Assembly (NCBI GenBank): GCA_033485155.1
Contig: JAWQJJ010000001.1
Location: forward strand, 186,001 to 250,000
Direction: 5' to 3'
DNA length: 64,000 nucleotides
DNA from: Methanomassiliicoccus sp.
GTDB taxonomy: Archaea > Thermoplasmatota > Thermoplasmata > Methanomassiliicoccales > Methanomassiliicoccaceae
Shown: in pieces, positions 15,099 to 24,339 of the stretch
How positions within the stretch are numbered: the stretch's first letter is position 1
How the letters are laid out: each line of letters starts with the position of its first letter
Translations under genes and position numbers: made by a program
Notes under the pieces: model-generated
What the model was told of the DNA's origin: nothing
The model's input: the letters and a program-made list of their open reading frames with translations, nothing else
The model's database searches: none

Positions 15099-16640
15099 TT
15101 GGGATATCACGAGGACCTCATCCGCCTGATGCTGGAGGGCGAGGTCAAGGACAAGGAGGCCCTCCAGCGGGCCAAGATTGAGCTGTGCCGCCGTTACGGC
15201 CTTAATAGGGTACCGCCGAACTCGGAGACCCTCTCCCTGGTCGAGGCTCAGCACCTAGCCACGGTTAACGAGATCCTGCGCCGCAAGCCAGTGAGAACCC
15301 TGTCGGGTGTGGCGGTGGTGGCGGTGATGACCTCCCCGGCCCCCTGCCCTCACGGCAAGTGCATCTTCTGCCCCGGGGGAGTGGAGAGCGGATCGCCGCA
15401 GTCCTACACTGGCAAGGAGCCGGCGGCTCGCCGGGGCGCATCCTACGAGTTCGATCCCTACGCGCAGGTCAGAGGACGCATGGAGCAACTGGAGGAGATC
15501 GGCCACGGGACGGACAAGATCGACCTGATAGTCATGGGAGGCACTTTCACCTCCCGCCCGGTCGAGTACCAGGTGGAGTTCGTCAAGCGCTGCTTCGACG
15601 CCATGAACCTCTCACCATCCGCAGATCTGGAGGATGCCCAGGTGATGAACGAGAACGCACCCCACCGCTGCGTCGGCCTGACGGTGGAGACGCGGCCGGA
15701 TGCCCTGACCGAGGAGCAGGTGGCGGTGTCCATGCGTCTCGGGATGACCAGAGTGGAGATGGGGGTGCAGATTCTCGACGACGGGATCCTCAGGGCGGTC
15801 AACCGCGGCCACGGACTGCAGGCTGTGGTCGACGCCACCGCGGTGGCCAAGCGGGCCGGCCTCAAGGTGTGCTACCACTTGATGCCTGGGCTCCCCGGCT
15901 CGTCGCCGGCCAAGGACCTCGATTCCTTCCGCCGCGTGTTCGAGGATCCCGCCTTCCGGCCGGACATGCTGAAGCTGTATCCCACCCTGGTGGTGAAGGG
16001 GACAAAGCTTTTCGAGATGTGGCAGCAGGGCGAGTACGCGCCGTACACGACCGATGAGGCGGTGGAGCTGATGGCGGAGATGAAGCGTCTGGTGCCGCCA
16101 TGGGTTCGCATCCAGAGGATCCAGCGGGACATCCCGGTACCGCTGATCGAGGCCGGGGTGGACAAAGGCCACCTGAGAGAGCTGATCAAGGAGCGCATGC
16201 GCTCCAAGGGCCACGAATGCCGATGCATCCGCTGCCGCGAGGTCGGTCTCAAGGGAGTGAAGGACTACCGGCCGGAGGACGTGGTGATGACCGAGACGGC
16301 GTACCAGGCCTCGGGCGGAGATGAAACCTTCATCGCTTTCGAGTTGCCGGAACAGGATGCCCTGGTGGGGTACGCCCGCCTGAGGACGGGCGACGGACCG
16401 GTGGCCGGGCTGCGTGAGCTGAAGGTCTTCGGTCGCATGGTGCCGATAAAGAAGCAGGGCGGAGGGTGGCAGCACCGCGGGTACGGCAAGGAGCTGGTGG
16501 CCCGGGCGGAGGAGGTGGCCCGGGACAAGGGGTGCGAGGCCATCAGGGTAACCAGCGGCGTGGGGGTCCGCGAATATTACCGGTCTCTGAGATACTCACG
16601 CGACGGGATGTACATGAAAAAGACCCTCGGCCGGCCGTAG
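15099..16640 (+). CDS. elp3: Elp3-type radical SAM / acetyltransferase for tRNA U34
   Basis: The 513-residue protein has a radical SAM cluster CPHGKCIFC (Cys 83, 88, 91) followed by MGGTFTSRP and the long HAT-linked core. A second cysteine group lies near HECRCIRCREVG. The C-terminal GNAT domain has WQHRGYGKELVARAEEVA and GVREYYRSL. It builds cm5U34 in anticodons. The start TTG 15099 is the only one after the upstream stop codon. Length matches archaeal Elp3. Confidence 0.95.
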   Translation: MGYHEDLIRLMLEGEVKDKEALQRAKIELCRRYGLNRVPPNSETLSLVEAQHLATVNEILRRKPVRTLSGVAVVAVMTSPAPCPHGKCIFCPGGVESGSPQSYTGKEPAARRGASYEFDPYAQVRGRMEQLEEIGHGTDKIDLIVMGGTFTSRPVEYQVEFVKRCFDAMNLSPSADLEDAQVMNENAPHRCVGLTVETRPDALTEEQVAVSMRLGMTRVEMGVQILDDGILRAVNRGHGLQAVVDATAVAKRAGLKVCYHLMPGLPGSSPAKDLDSFRRVFEDPAFRPDMLKLYPTLVVKGTKLFEMWQQGEYAPYTTDEAVELMAEMKRLVPPWVRIQRIQRDIPVPLIEAGVDKGHLRELIKERMRSKGHECRCIRCREVGLKGVKDYRPEDVVMTETAYQASGGDETFIAFELPEQDALVGYARLRTGDGPVAGLRELKVFGRMVPIKKQGGGWQHRGYGKELVARAEEVARDKGCEAIRVTSGVGVREYYRSLRYSRDGMYMKKTLGRP

Positions 16641-16690
16641 GCTTGCATGCGGTATCCTTCATTCCCATGCAGTTGCTTACTCTCTTGCTC

Positions 16691-16870
16691 TCACCAGGGA
16701 TCATCAGCCGATCCATGCGCCGATCCCTGCCGGTGTATCTCGCATGCCCGATGCGCAGCTATCTTCTGGCCGCAGACGCAGCAGGTTGCAATGCAACTTC
16801 CTTTCCATGTCCCGACCCCGGCGCGATGAGATCCCGAGAAGCTGCCCGACGGTGCGGGGTGCCACAGCAT
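16691..16870 (-). CDS. Possible 59-residue cysteine-rich small protein
   Basis: An open frame from ATG 16870 to TGA 16691 lies in an otherwise empty 302-bp gap. It encodes a C-x3-CC-x-C cluster (CIATCCVCGQK) followed by HRACEIHRQ, which could form a small zinc site. A weak GAGAGAG lies before the start. The frame is short, Gly/Ser-rich at both ends, and lies beyond the T-run that follows the PRC-barrel gene. It may be chance; the rest of the gap shows no other gene. Confidence 0.2.
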   Translation of the reverse strand: MLWHPAPSGSFSGSHRAGVGTWKGSCIATCCVCGQKIAAHRACEIHRQGSAHGSADDPW

Positions 16871-16895
16871 GATGCTCTCTCTTGCCGCTGAAGGT

Positions 16896-16902
16896 AAAAA
16901 AA
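16896..16902 (-). terminator. T7 run after the PRC-barrel gene
   Basis: Seven consecutive T on the minus strand, about 40 nt after the stop of the minus-strand PRC-barrel gene. This is the usual form of an archaeal intrinsic terminator. Confidence 0.4.
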
Positions 16903-16942
16903 GGTGTTAGGAAATCGGTCGGGGCAAGGCCCCGGAAAATGT

Positions 16943-17188
16943 TCACGCGTTGGAGACCGACATCACGACAACGTCGCGGACAGCACGCATCTCGCTGAAC
17001 GGAAGCACCAGCCGCCCCTGGGCGTCGGTCTTGTACAGCCGGCTCTCTACCTCCTCGGCTGGTACGACCAGGACGTTCTGGATGTCGCCCGAGGAGGTGT
17101 TCACCAAGAAGTTCTCGATCATACCGAGGATCTGCCCGTCGTTGGTCATGACGGTCTTCCCCTTCAGCTCAGTAATGAATTTTCTCAT
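16943..17188 (-). CDS. PRC-barrel domain protein (second copy)
   Basis: This 81-residue single-domain protein reads KFITELKGKTVMTNDGQILG, then IENFLVNTSSGDIQNVLVV and LVLPFSEMRAVRDVVVMSV. It is the same fold as the gene at 8861-9124. It lacks that protein's basic tail. Archaeal CdpB division proteins belong to this fold, but function here is not shown. The ribosome site GAGGGAGC precedes ATG 17188. Confidence 0.85.
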   Translation of the reverse strand: MRKFITELKGKTVMTNDGQILGMIENFLVNTSSGDIQNVLVVPAEEVESRLYKTDAQGRLVLPFSEMRAVRDVVVMSVSNA

Positions 17189-17454
17189 CCCAGCTCCCTC
17201 TTATGAACATTGATACTGACTGGTGGATGCAATAGGTTGAGCATATTTCAAATTATCGTGGTCTATTATAATTCCCGCCTTCAGATCATGGGCTCTGTCC
17301 TCGGGCAGTCGTCCTACTCTGCGCATAATCCGGCCCCGGAAAAGGACGCTAGGGGGCCCCACAAGATGGGCCAGCACGTTACCGAAAGCACGAAGCAGAA
17401 AGCAAGTTTTTTAACTTCCTCTAGTCCTCCATCGGCTCAGCGGGTTGGTCAAGT

Positions 17455-18060
17455 TTGCTAGGCCGTGAGAAGTGGTCCGCACAAGAGAATGGGAGCGCGT
17501 TTGTAAACATCCTAGGTGACTACCGGTTCATGAGCGAGGGCCACTACGGAAGCGTGGAGGCCGAGAACGCCGGGGTCAAGGTCTATCCAACCATAAAGGA
17601 GTCATTGGACGCCTACATCGTACCGCTGTGCATGGAGCGTGCCGCAGAGGCTGGAATCTCCGTTCCTGAGTATTACATATCGAACGACTTCTTCGAGCCT
17701 CCTTGCATCGTATACCCCATCAATCCTTTCATGAAGCGGCATAGCGTGGTTTACAAGTCTGGCCATGTGAAGCGCATCGCCAAGTCGATGACGAGGAATT
17801 TCAAGTACGCCATCTGCGTCCAGAAAATTGCCGAGGATGTTGCGATCCGGGAGTACAAGTGTGTTATGGGCAACACCACCTGCGACGAGGTCCAGGACAT
17901 TGCCAGTAAGGCATGGGACCTCTTCCACCTGCCCATCTGCAACCTCCGGGTCATCGAGAACGGCAAGATCATGCTAAGCGCGATCGAGCCCTGCCCGCTC
18001 CAGGACCTGGGCTCTAGGGAGCTGAAGCTTCTGAGGAAGGCGAACGAATGGCAAATATAG
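17455..18060 (+). CDS. RLAN-like domain protein (RimK-like ATP-grasp partner)
   Basis: The 201-residue protein contains FVNILGDYRFMSEGHYGSV then VKVYPTIKESLDAY. This resembles the opening of the RLAN domain (RimK-like ATP-grasp N-terminal domain). In bacteria that domain is normally fused to an ATP-grasp ligase. Here the ligase is encoded by the next gene, which overlaps by 13 nt. TTG 17455 is the only start that includes the conserved NILGDYR segment. The gene carries several cysteines (CMERAAEAG, CDEVQD, CPLQD). The substrate is unknown. Confidence 0.65.
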   Translation: MLGREKWSAQENGSAFVNILGDYRFMSEGHYGSVEAENAGVKVYPTIKESLDAYIVPLCMERAAEAGISVPEYYISNDFFEPPCIVYPINPFMKRHSVVYKSGHVKRIAKSMTRNFKYAICVQKIAEDVAIREYKCVMGNTTCDEVQDIASKAWDLFHLPICNLRVIENGKIMLSAIEPCPLQDLGSRELKLLRKANEWQI

Positions 18061-18926
18061 CCTGTTTCGTGGAGCGCTACACCGTCTCCCGGGCCGAGGA
18101 ACTCACTGCGCTGGTGAATTTCAAATTGGCCGCTCACAATCTGGGCCACCAGCTGGAATACGTGTTCCGCAAGGACCTGGCCAAGATCCCGGATTACGAC
18201 GCGCTGTTCATACGCTCTCTGACCGACCCCCTCAACGCCGCGTACGTCGCCGCCCGGACGGCGGAACTGCACGGTATGAAGGTCATCGACGACCCCGACT
18301 CCATTATCATCTGCTGTGACAAGATCAACATGTACATGCACCTGATGCGTGCCAGGGTCCCTATTCCTGACACCAGGTTCATCGGGAAGAGCGAGCTGGA
18401 TAAGGTCACCATGGCTCAGCTGTTCGAGGATCTCGGCGCTCCCCTGGTGCTCAAGGCGCCTCACACCTCGTTCTCCATGCATGTCGACAAGGTGGACTCG
18501 GTACCCGCCTTCGAGGAGGTGGCCAGGAAGTACTTCCGCCGGGCGGATGAGATCGTAGTGCAACGGTTCGTACCCTCCCGGTTCGATTGGCGGGTGACGA
18601 CGCTCAACGGTGAGATCCTCTTCGTGTGCAGATATGTCATGCCCGGTAACTCCTGGAAGATCCAGCGCAACGATAACGGGCATATAATCTGGGCGAAGAT
18701 CGAGGCGGTGGACCCCGCCACCGTGGATCCCCGTCTGCTGGAGATCGGTTTGAGGGCAGCCAACGCCATCGGCAAGGGCCTCTACGGTGTTGACATCAAA
18801 GAGATCGACGGCGAGTACGTGGTCATCGAGGTGAACGACAACCCCAACATCGATGCCGGCGGTGAGGACGCCCAGAGTCCCGAAATCTACGACCGCATCG
18901 TCAGATACCTGGCCGGCGAGGCGTAG
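18048..18926 (+). CDS. RimK-like ATP-grasp ligase
   Basis: The 292-residue protein has an N-terminal pre-ATP-grasp fold, then DDPDSIIICCDKINMYMHLM. The ATP-grasp core follows: GAPLVLKAPHTSFSMHV, then IVVQRFVPSRFDWRV, and the metal-binding end GVDIKEIDGEYVVIEVNDNPN. Such enzymes join an amino acid or amine to a carboxylate with ATP. Archaeal relatives include CofF and MptN, but this one is not clearly either. It overlaps the RLAN-like gene by 13 nt, suggesting one two-subunit ligase. Confidence 0.8.
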   Translation: MANIACFVERYTVSRAEELTALVNFKLAAHNLGHQLEYVFRKDLAKIPDYDALFIRSLTDPLNAAYVAARTAELHGMKVIDDPDSIIICCDKINMYMHLMRARVPIPDTRFIGKSELDKVTMAQLFEDLGAPLVLKAPHTSFSMHVDKVDSVPAFEEVARKYFRRADEIVVQRFVPSRFDWRVTTLNGEILFVCRYVMPGNSWKIQRNDNGHIIWAKIEAVDPATVDPRLLEIGLRAANAIGKGLYGVDIKEIDGEYVVIEVNDNPNIDAGGEDAQSPEIYDRIVRYLAGEA

Positions 18927-18994
18927 GAGAGCGTCGGCCACCGGGAGCGGGCGATGGGATATTCTTCCCGGGACGTAATACGGTACGTCGTCCC

Positions 18995-19894
18995 ATGCCG
19001 ACCGTCCGGTCCGATCCCCCATCCCGGCCGGCCCTCCGGCGCCGACCGTTGGCGTTCGCCATCATCGCAGCCGTAGCGGTGGCATTCGTCCTGTTGCCAT
19101 GGCAACCGGCCCAGAGGAGTGAAGTCGTGACCGCGGTCCCCGGCACCTGGGAAATGGTGGAGACCTACGCTCCGGTGCTGAGCTTCTCCAGCGGGGAGAG
19201 GACCTTCCCTGCCCCGGTCGGGTACTTCCTGGAACGGGCCTCCTTGGTGGACCTGGCCGGCGCGATCGTGGCGGAGCGGCCGGAAGGATTGGAGGAGACG
19301 GGGTCTGGCCTGTACCTCGACTTCGGCCCCGCCGATGTCATCGACACCTACGAGCGCGACCGGCCGGGCATCGCGAATACCGTGTACGGGCGCGTGATGG
19401 AGGTCAACGACCATATTGTCCTGCAATACTGGCTCTTCTACGTCTTCAATGAGGGGAGGCTCAATGTGCATGAAGGGGACTGGGAAATGATCCAGGTAAC
19501 GCTGTCACCGGACGGAGCCAGGGCGGAGAGCATAGCTCTCAGCCAACATCATTCCGGCGACTTTATTCGATGGGACGAGCTGACCGCCGTGCGGGACGAG
19601 ACCCATCCAGTCATCATGATCTCCCTGGGCAGTCATGCCAATTATGTGCCGGGAGAGGACAGGCTCGATCTCGGCGACCATGCCGACGAAGGGGGCGAAG
19701 AGTGGTCTCCGGACAACTATTCACTGATGCCCATCGGCCTCGGGACGGGAGAGAACGAACCGTCCTGGCTTCGATACCAGGGTGCCTGGGGGGCCCCGGC
19801 GGGGTCCCTGGGAGGCTTGCTGGGCAAGGAGGGACCGGAAGGCCCCATGTACCGCGAGGGCGGGAGGATGTGGTCGGGGACCGGATGGTGGTGA
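18995..19894 (+). CDS. Membrane-anchored Vps62-like domain protein
   Basis: The 299-residue protein has an N-terminal membrane anchor (LAFAIIAAVAVAFVLLPW, about 19-36). A large exported domain follows with YAPVLSFSSGERTFPAPVGY, then QYWLFYVFN, HEGDWEMIQV and SLGSHANYV. These elements are characteristic of the Vps62 family, whose molecular activity is unknown. The glycine-rich C-terminus (GAWGAPAGSLGGLLG) is part of the family. It is convergent with cdc48 with 2 nt between ends. Confidence 0.75.
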   Translation: MPTVRSDPPSRPALRRRPLAFAIIAAVAVAFVLLPWQPAQRSEVVTAVPGTWEMVETYAPVLSFSSGERTFPAPVGYFLERASLVDLAGAIVAERPEGLEETGSGLYLDFGPADVIDTYERDRPGIANTVYGRVMEVNDHIVLQYWLFYVFNEGRLNVHEGDWEMIQVTLSPDGARAESIALSQHHSGDFIRWDELTAVRDETHPVIMISLGSHANYVPGEDRLDLGDHADEGGEEWSPDNYSLMPIGLGTGENEPSWLRYQGAWGAPAGSLGGLLGKEGPEGPMYREGGRMWSGTGWW

Positions 19895-19896
19895 CC

Positions 19897-22095
19897 CTAC
19901 CGGTACACGCCGGGGTCCTGCCACCGGGGGGCGATGTGGTCCCGGGAGCGGGAGAACTCCTCGTACCACTTCATCACGTCCTTGCCGCAGGATGGCTTGA
20001 TGACCTTGAGGGCAGCCTCGAAGTGTCGCATGTGTACCTTATCTGCGCTCCTAGACTCGCGCATGGCCATCATGCCCGCCTCCCGGCACAGGGCCTCCAG
20101 GTCGGCGCCTACGAAACCCTCGGTCCGGGAGACGATGGCCTCAACGTCCACTCCCTCCAGGGGCATGCTCTTGGTGTTGATGGCGATGATGCTCCTTCTG
20201 GCTGCCGGGTCGGGTGCCGGCACGAGGGCCATGCGGTCGAAGCGTCCCGGCCTCAGCAGGGCGGGGTCCACGATGTCCGGGCGGTTGGTGGCGGCCATGA
20301 CCGTCACGTTGCCCAGGGACTCAAAGCCGTCCATCGAAGTGAGCAGCTGGTTGACCACCCTCTCGGTGACGTTAGAGTCGTTGCCCATCCCCCGGCGGGG
20401 GGCGATGGCGTCGATCTCGTCCAGGAACACGATGGCCGGGGCCACCTGCTTGGCCTTCTTGAAGATCTGACGAATGGCCTTCTCCGACTCGCCAACCCAC
20501 TTGGACATGACCTCGGGGCCCTTGATGTTGATGAAGTTGACGTGGCATTCGTTGGCCACTGCCCGGGCCAGCAGCGTCTTGCCGGTGCCCGGCGGTCCAT
20601 AGAGCAGCACGCCCCGCCCCGGCCTGATGCCCAGGCGGGTGAAGCTGGAAGGATCTTGCAGGGGAAGCTCAATCATCTCCTTAAGCAGCCGCTTGATATC
20701 TTCCAGGCCACCGACATCGCCCCACGCCACGTTGGGTATTTCGATGGCCACCTCTCGCATGGCCGATGGCTCCACCTCTCTGAGGGCGTCCTTGAAGTCT
20801 TCCTGGGTCACCCTCATCCTCTCCAGCACCCCGGGGGGCACCGGCTTGTCCAGGTCGAAGTCCGGGACATAGCGGCGAAGGCACTTCATCGCCGCTTCCC
20901 TGGCCAAAGAGGCCAGGTCCGCGCCGACGTAACCGTGGGTCACGTTGGCCAGCATGTCCAGGTCGACATCCTCGGCCAGGGGCATGCCCCGAGTGTGGAT
21001 CTGCATGATCTCCTTGCGTCCGCTCAGGGTGGGGACCCCGATCTCAATCTCCCGGTCGAATCGCCCGGGACGGCGGAGCGCCGGGTCGATGGCATCCTCG
21101 CGGTTGGTGGCACCGATGACGATGACCTGTCCCCGCCCGCCCAGCCCGTCCATGAGGGTCAGCATCTGGGCCACGACCCTCCGTTCGGTCTCCCCGCTGA
21201 CCTCCTCCCGCTTGGGGGCGATGGAGTCGATCTCGTCGATGAACACGATGGACGGCGCGGTCTTCTCCGCCTCCTCGAACTTCTCGCGCAGCTTCTCTTC
21301 GCTCTGCCCGTAGTACTTGGACATGATCTCCGGGCCTTGTATGCTGTAGAAGTTAGCCCCCGACTCACTGGCCACCGCTTTGGCGATCAGCGTCTTGCCG
21401 GTGCCCGGCGGTCCGTAGAGCAGCACTCCCTTGGGAGCGTCGATGCCCAGCCGGTCGAAGAGTTCGGGATGCTTGAGGGGAAGCTCGATGATCTCCCGGA
21501 CCCGCTTTAGCTCGTCCTCCAGCCCCCCGACGTCATCATAGGTCACAGCGGTGGTGGTCGCCTCCGTGGCCTCCATGGGCTCGGTCTTCACTACCAGCTC
21601 GGTGTGGCCGCCGACAACGACCACTCCTCCCGGCTGGGTACTTATGACCATGAACGGCAGGAATCCGCCCATGAGGGCGATGTTGGGAATGATCATGGCG
21701 TCCCCCTTGACCAGCGGGCGGTTGGTTAGCCCCTTTTTGAACAGCTCCTCCACCCCCGGGCCGAAGCGCACCCTCTTGCCCGGCGGGATCTTGGGCGCCA
21801 CGACCACCTTGGCCGCGGGCTGAGTATCGGCCCGGACCACCGTGACCTTCTCCCCAATGCTGACCCCCGCGTTGGAGCGGATCATCCCGTCGATGGAGAT
21901 GATCCCCCGGCCCTCGTCCTCGTTGGATGCCCGGAACACCTTGGCCGCGGTCTTTCTCTTGCCTACGATCTCGATGAAGTCCCCCATATCGACGTTCAGG
22001 TCCTTCCTGGTCTGGGTGTCGATCCTCGCTCTGCCGAGGCCGACCTCGGACTGATGCTGAGCGCTCTCGACCTTGAGGATCACGGAATCCGCCAT
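19897..22095 (-). CDS. cdc48: Cdc48/VAT-type AAA+ ATPase
   Basis: The 732-residue protein has an N-terminal double-psi barrel plus four-stranded domain (1-180) and two AAA rings, each with GPPGTGKT (first at 228-235). Walker B is [10 protein letters not shown] in D1 and [10 protein letters not shown] in D2. It unfolds substrates for the archaeal proteasome and other pathways. ATG 22095, preceded by GAGGGGT, was chosen over TTG 22113. The C-terminal tail ends in an aromatic residue (PGVYR), similar to a proteasome-docking HbYX tail but with Arg last. Confidence 0.97.
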   Translation of the reverse strand: MADSVILKVESAQHQSEVGLGRARIDTQTRKDLNVDMGDFIEIVGKRKTAAKVFRASNEDEGRGIISIDGMIRSNAGVSIGEKVTVVRADTQPAAKVVVAPKIPPGKRVRFGPGVEELFKKGLTNRPLVKGDAMIIPNIALMGGFLPFMVISTQPGGVVVVGGHTELVVKTEPMEATEATTTAVTYDDVGGLEDELKRVREIIELPLKHPELFDRLGIDAPKGVLLYGPPGTGKTLIAKAVASESGANFYSIQGPEIMSKYYGQSEEKLREKFEEAEKTAPSIVFIDEIDSIAPKREEVSGETERRVVAQMLTLMDGLGGRGQVIVIGATNREDAIDPALRRPGRFDREIEIGVPTLSGRKEIMQIHTRGMPLAEDVDLDMLANVTHGYVGADLASLAREAAMKCLRRYVPDFDLDKPVPPGVLERMRVTQEDFKDALREVEPSAMREVAIEIPNVAWGDVGGLEDIKRLLKEMIELPLQDPSSFTRLGIRPGRGVLLYGPPGTGKTLLARAVANECHVNFINIKGPEVMSKWVGESEKAIRQIFKKAKQVAPAIVFLDEIDAIAPRRGMGNDSNVTERVVNQLLTSMDGFESLGNVTVMAATNRPDIVDPALLRPGRFDRMALVPAPDPAARRSIIAINTKSMPLEGVDVEAIVSRTEGFVGADLEALCREAGMMAMRESRSADKVHMRHFEAALKVIKPSCGKDVMKWYEEFSRSRDHIAPRWQDPGVYR

Positions 22096-22200
22096 GCTAC
22101 CCCTCGCGGCCAACGCGTAAGGGCAATAAGAAGACTACTACCTGATTCACTGAAGGAAGCATCGAAAGGCATTTGCTATCTTCCGCTCTTTTGGTCGTTC

Positions 22201-23085
22201 ATGGATATGGCCCCGCGATGTGTCCCCTGCCTACTGGGGCGCGTCCTGTTCGAGGTGGAACTGTGCGATCCGAGTAAAAGCGCCCCCGCCATGCGAGATT
22301 CACTGAAGATACTCAAGGAAGGCTTTGTAGCGGGAGCAAACTCTGCCGAGGTCGCCACCAGGGTCCACGAGCGTGCCTACAGCGTCCTGGGATGCGAGGA
22401 CCCCTACCTCGACCTCAAGAAGAGGAGCCAGGAGGTTGCCGTCGACCTGCTTCCGAGGGCCCAATGCCTCATCGAATCCTCCCCTGACCGTCTTAAGGCG
22501 GCGGCCCTGGCAGCCATTGCCGGTAACGTCATGGACTTCGGGATCGCCGGCCTCACCGATCCTAACGAGCTCCCCCGGCAGTTCGATGCCATCGTGCGCC
22601 AGGGCCTCGACGTGGACGACCTGGAGCGGGTCCGGGAGATCATCGCCTCCTCCCGCAGGGTGATGTACTTCCTGGACAACTGCGGCGAGGACGTACTGGA
22701 TACTCTGTTGGTGCGGGAGATAAGAGCTCTCGGCCCCCAGGTGACCGGGGTGTTGAAGGGCAAGGCCATCCTGACCGACGTCACCCTAGAGGACGGACGG
22801 AGATCGGGCATCATCGACGAGTTCGACGACATCATGACCACTGGTATGTTCGCTGTGGGAGTGGACGTCCACCGCTTGGGCGACCGTCTTCGGCGGGAGA
22901 TGGAGGCGGCCGATCTCATAATCTGTAAGGGCATGGCCAACTTCGAATCGCTCTCCGACGCACCCTACCGGCCGATCGCCTTCCTGATGAAGGCCAAGTG
23001 CAAGCCGGTCGCCGATGCGGTGGGGGCCAAAGAGGGGGATAACGTTGTGCGCCTGTACGAGGGGCAGGCGCTCAAGCGAGGGTAG
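22201..23085 (+). CDS. DUF89 / ARMT1-like metal-dependent phosphatase
   Basis: This 294-residue protein opens with RCVPCLLGRVLFEVELC, the N-terminal CxxC typical of archaeal DUF89 proteins. The catalytic stretch VMYFLDNCGEDVLDTLLVRE and the closing CKGMANFESLSD and FLMKAKCKPVAD are also typical. DUF89 proteins are metal-dependent phosphatases acting on damaged sugar phosphates. The open frame continues upstream into cdc48, but ATG 22201 immediately precedes the conserved start. It is divergent from cdc48. Confidence 0.85.
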   Translation: MDMAPRCVPCLLGRVLFEVELCDPSKSAPAMRDSLKILKEGFVAGANSAEVATRVHERAYSVLGCEDPYLDLKKRSQEVAVDLLPRAQCLIESSPDRLKAAALAAIAGNVMDFGIAGLTDPNELPRQFDAIVRQGLDVDDLERVREIIASSRRVMYFLDNCGEDVLDTLLVREIRALGPQVTGVLKGKAILTDVTLEDGRRSGIIDEFDDIMTTGMFAVGVDVHRLGDRLRREMEAADLIICKGMANFESLSDAPYRPIAFLMKAKCKPVADAVGAKEGDNVVRLYEGQALKRG

Positions 23086-23152
23086 AACTCACTATTCGCC
23101 CCTGAGAGGTGGGACGACACTTTTTATTAGGACCCCCTCATGTGACACCAGT

Positions 23153-23227
23153 ATGATTGCGCCGGTGGCGAGTGAGAGCAGCAGCATGAGGATAGCACCC
23201 ATCGTTCGATCGGCGGTGAGAATGTGA
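23153..23227 (+). CDS. Candidate leaderless 24-residue ORF before the nucleotidyltransferase
   Basis: A TATA-like TTTTTATTAG (about 23120-23129) predicts transcription starting near 23150. ATG 23153 opens a 24-codon frame whose TGA overlaps the GTG start of the next gene in the string ATGTGAGC. The peptide is MIAPVASESSSM... and ends in VRM. This could be a coupled leader peptide. It could equally be chance, as the peptide has no recognisable domain. Confidence 0.35.
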   Translation: MIAPVASESSSMRIAPIVRSAVRM

Positions 23228-24300
23228 GCGAAGACATCACTGCAGTCATCCTCGCCGGCGGGGAGGGGACGAGGCTACGCCCTCTGACCAGCACCCGCCC
23301 CAAGCCCCTGCTCCCCATCCTAGGTAGGCCATGCGTGGAATACGTCATCCGTTCTCTGGTAGACGCCGAGGTCGGCCGGGCCTTCCTGACCTGCGGATAC
23401 CGCTCCCAGGACATGGTCGACCAGCTGGGCAACGGTCGACAGTTCGGCCTGGAGATGCGCTTCGCGTTCGAGGACCATCCCGCGGGCACGGCGGGCGCGG
23501 TCAAGCTTCTGGAGAAGGAGCTCAAGGGAACTATCGTCGTGGTCAGCGGGGACGTGCTGGCGGACGTGGACATCCGCTCTCTGGTGGCGATGCACCGGAG
23601 GACAGGCGCCCTGGCCACCATGGCCTTGACCACCGTGGACCGCCCAGAGGAGTTCGGTATCGTCGGCCTGGACGACGACGGCCGCATCGTCAGGTTCAAG
23701 GAGAAGCCTCGTACCGAGGAGGTGTTCTCCAACCTCATCAACGCCGGCATCTATGTATTGGAGGAGCGGGCCCTGCAGGACATCCCCGAGGGGGAGAAGT
23801 TCGATTTCTCCAAACAGCTGTTCCCCAAGCTCCTGGAGCGTTCGGAGCCGCTGTACGGCATGCCCATCTCCGGCCTGTGGAAGGACATCGGAAGGCCACA
23901 CGACCTACTGGACGCCAACATACGGATGGCCGAGCGGAAGGGAACCACCATCCAGGTGCCCGGGGCATCCTGCAGCGGCAGGATCGTGGCCACCCGCTTC
24001 GAAGCCCAGGGCTGCGAGATCAACGGCCCAGCATACATCGGTGAGGGGACGGTCATCGGACCTCGGGCCTCGCTGACCAGGTGCGCGGTGGGGGGCCAGG
24101 CGGCGGTGGGCGAGGGCACAGCGATCTCTGACTCCTTCCTCATGGGCGGCTGCACCCTGGGGCCGGATTGCACTGTCCAGGGAAGTCTGATGGGCCAAGG
24201 GTGCCGCATCGGGCAGGGGGTCTCCATCATCAACTCCGTGCTGGGTGACGGCATCGTACTGGACGGGCCGATCACGGTGGAGGGGCGGACCCTGGAATGA
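23224..24300 (+). CDS. NDP-sugar pyrophosphorylase with left-handed beta-helix
   Basis: The 358-residue protein has the nucleotidyltransferase signature VILAGGEGTRLRPLTSTRPK and the uridyl/guanylyl site region VVSGDVLADVD. The metal-binding end is GLWKDIGRPHDLLDANI. The C-terminal third is a hexapeptide beta-helix (repeats around GTVIGPRASLTRC and GCTLGPDCTV). It makes an activated sugar; UDP-, GDP- or dTDP-specificity cannot be decided. The beta-helix gives a GlmU or GMPP-like layout. GTG 23224 overlaps a small upstream ORF. Confidence 0.85.
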   Translation: MSEDITAVILAGGEGTRLRPLTSTRPKPLLPILGRPCVEYVIRSLVDAEVGRAFLTCGYRSQDMVDQLGNGRQFGLEMRFAFEDHPAGTAGAVKLLEKELKGTIVVVSGDVLADVDIRSLVAMHRRTGALATMALTTVDRPEEFGIVGLDDDGRIVRFKEKPRTEEVFSNLINAGIYVLEERALQDIPEGEKFDFSKQLFPKLLERSEPLYGMPISGLWKDIGRPHDLLDANIRMAERKGTTIQVPGASCSGRIVATRFEAQGCEINGPAYIGEGTVIGPRASLTRCAVGGQAAVGEGTAISDSFLMGGCTLGPDCTVQGSLMGQGCRIGQGVSIINSVLGDGIVLDGPITVEGRTLE

Positions 24301-24339
24301 CGCGGCCAAATTGAAATATATTGAGCCGGATTGCGGCCC

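Noticed and set aside
16641-16942. RNase P or SRP RNA in the 302-bp gap
   Set aside because: I looked for conserved SRP Alu and S-domain strings and RNase P core elements on both strands and saw none.
17751-19022. A 423-codon minus-strand ORF antisense to the ATP-grasp gene
   Set aside because: Its composition is that of a GC-skewed antisense frame. The plus-strand ATP-grasp protein explains the region.
19570-21510. A 646-codon plus-strand ORF antisense to cdc48
   Set aside because: It is a shadow frame of the GC-rich cdc48 gene with low-complexity His, Gly and Arg content and no domain.
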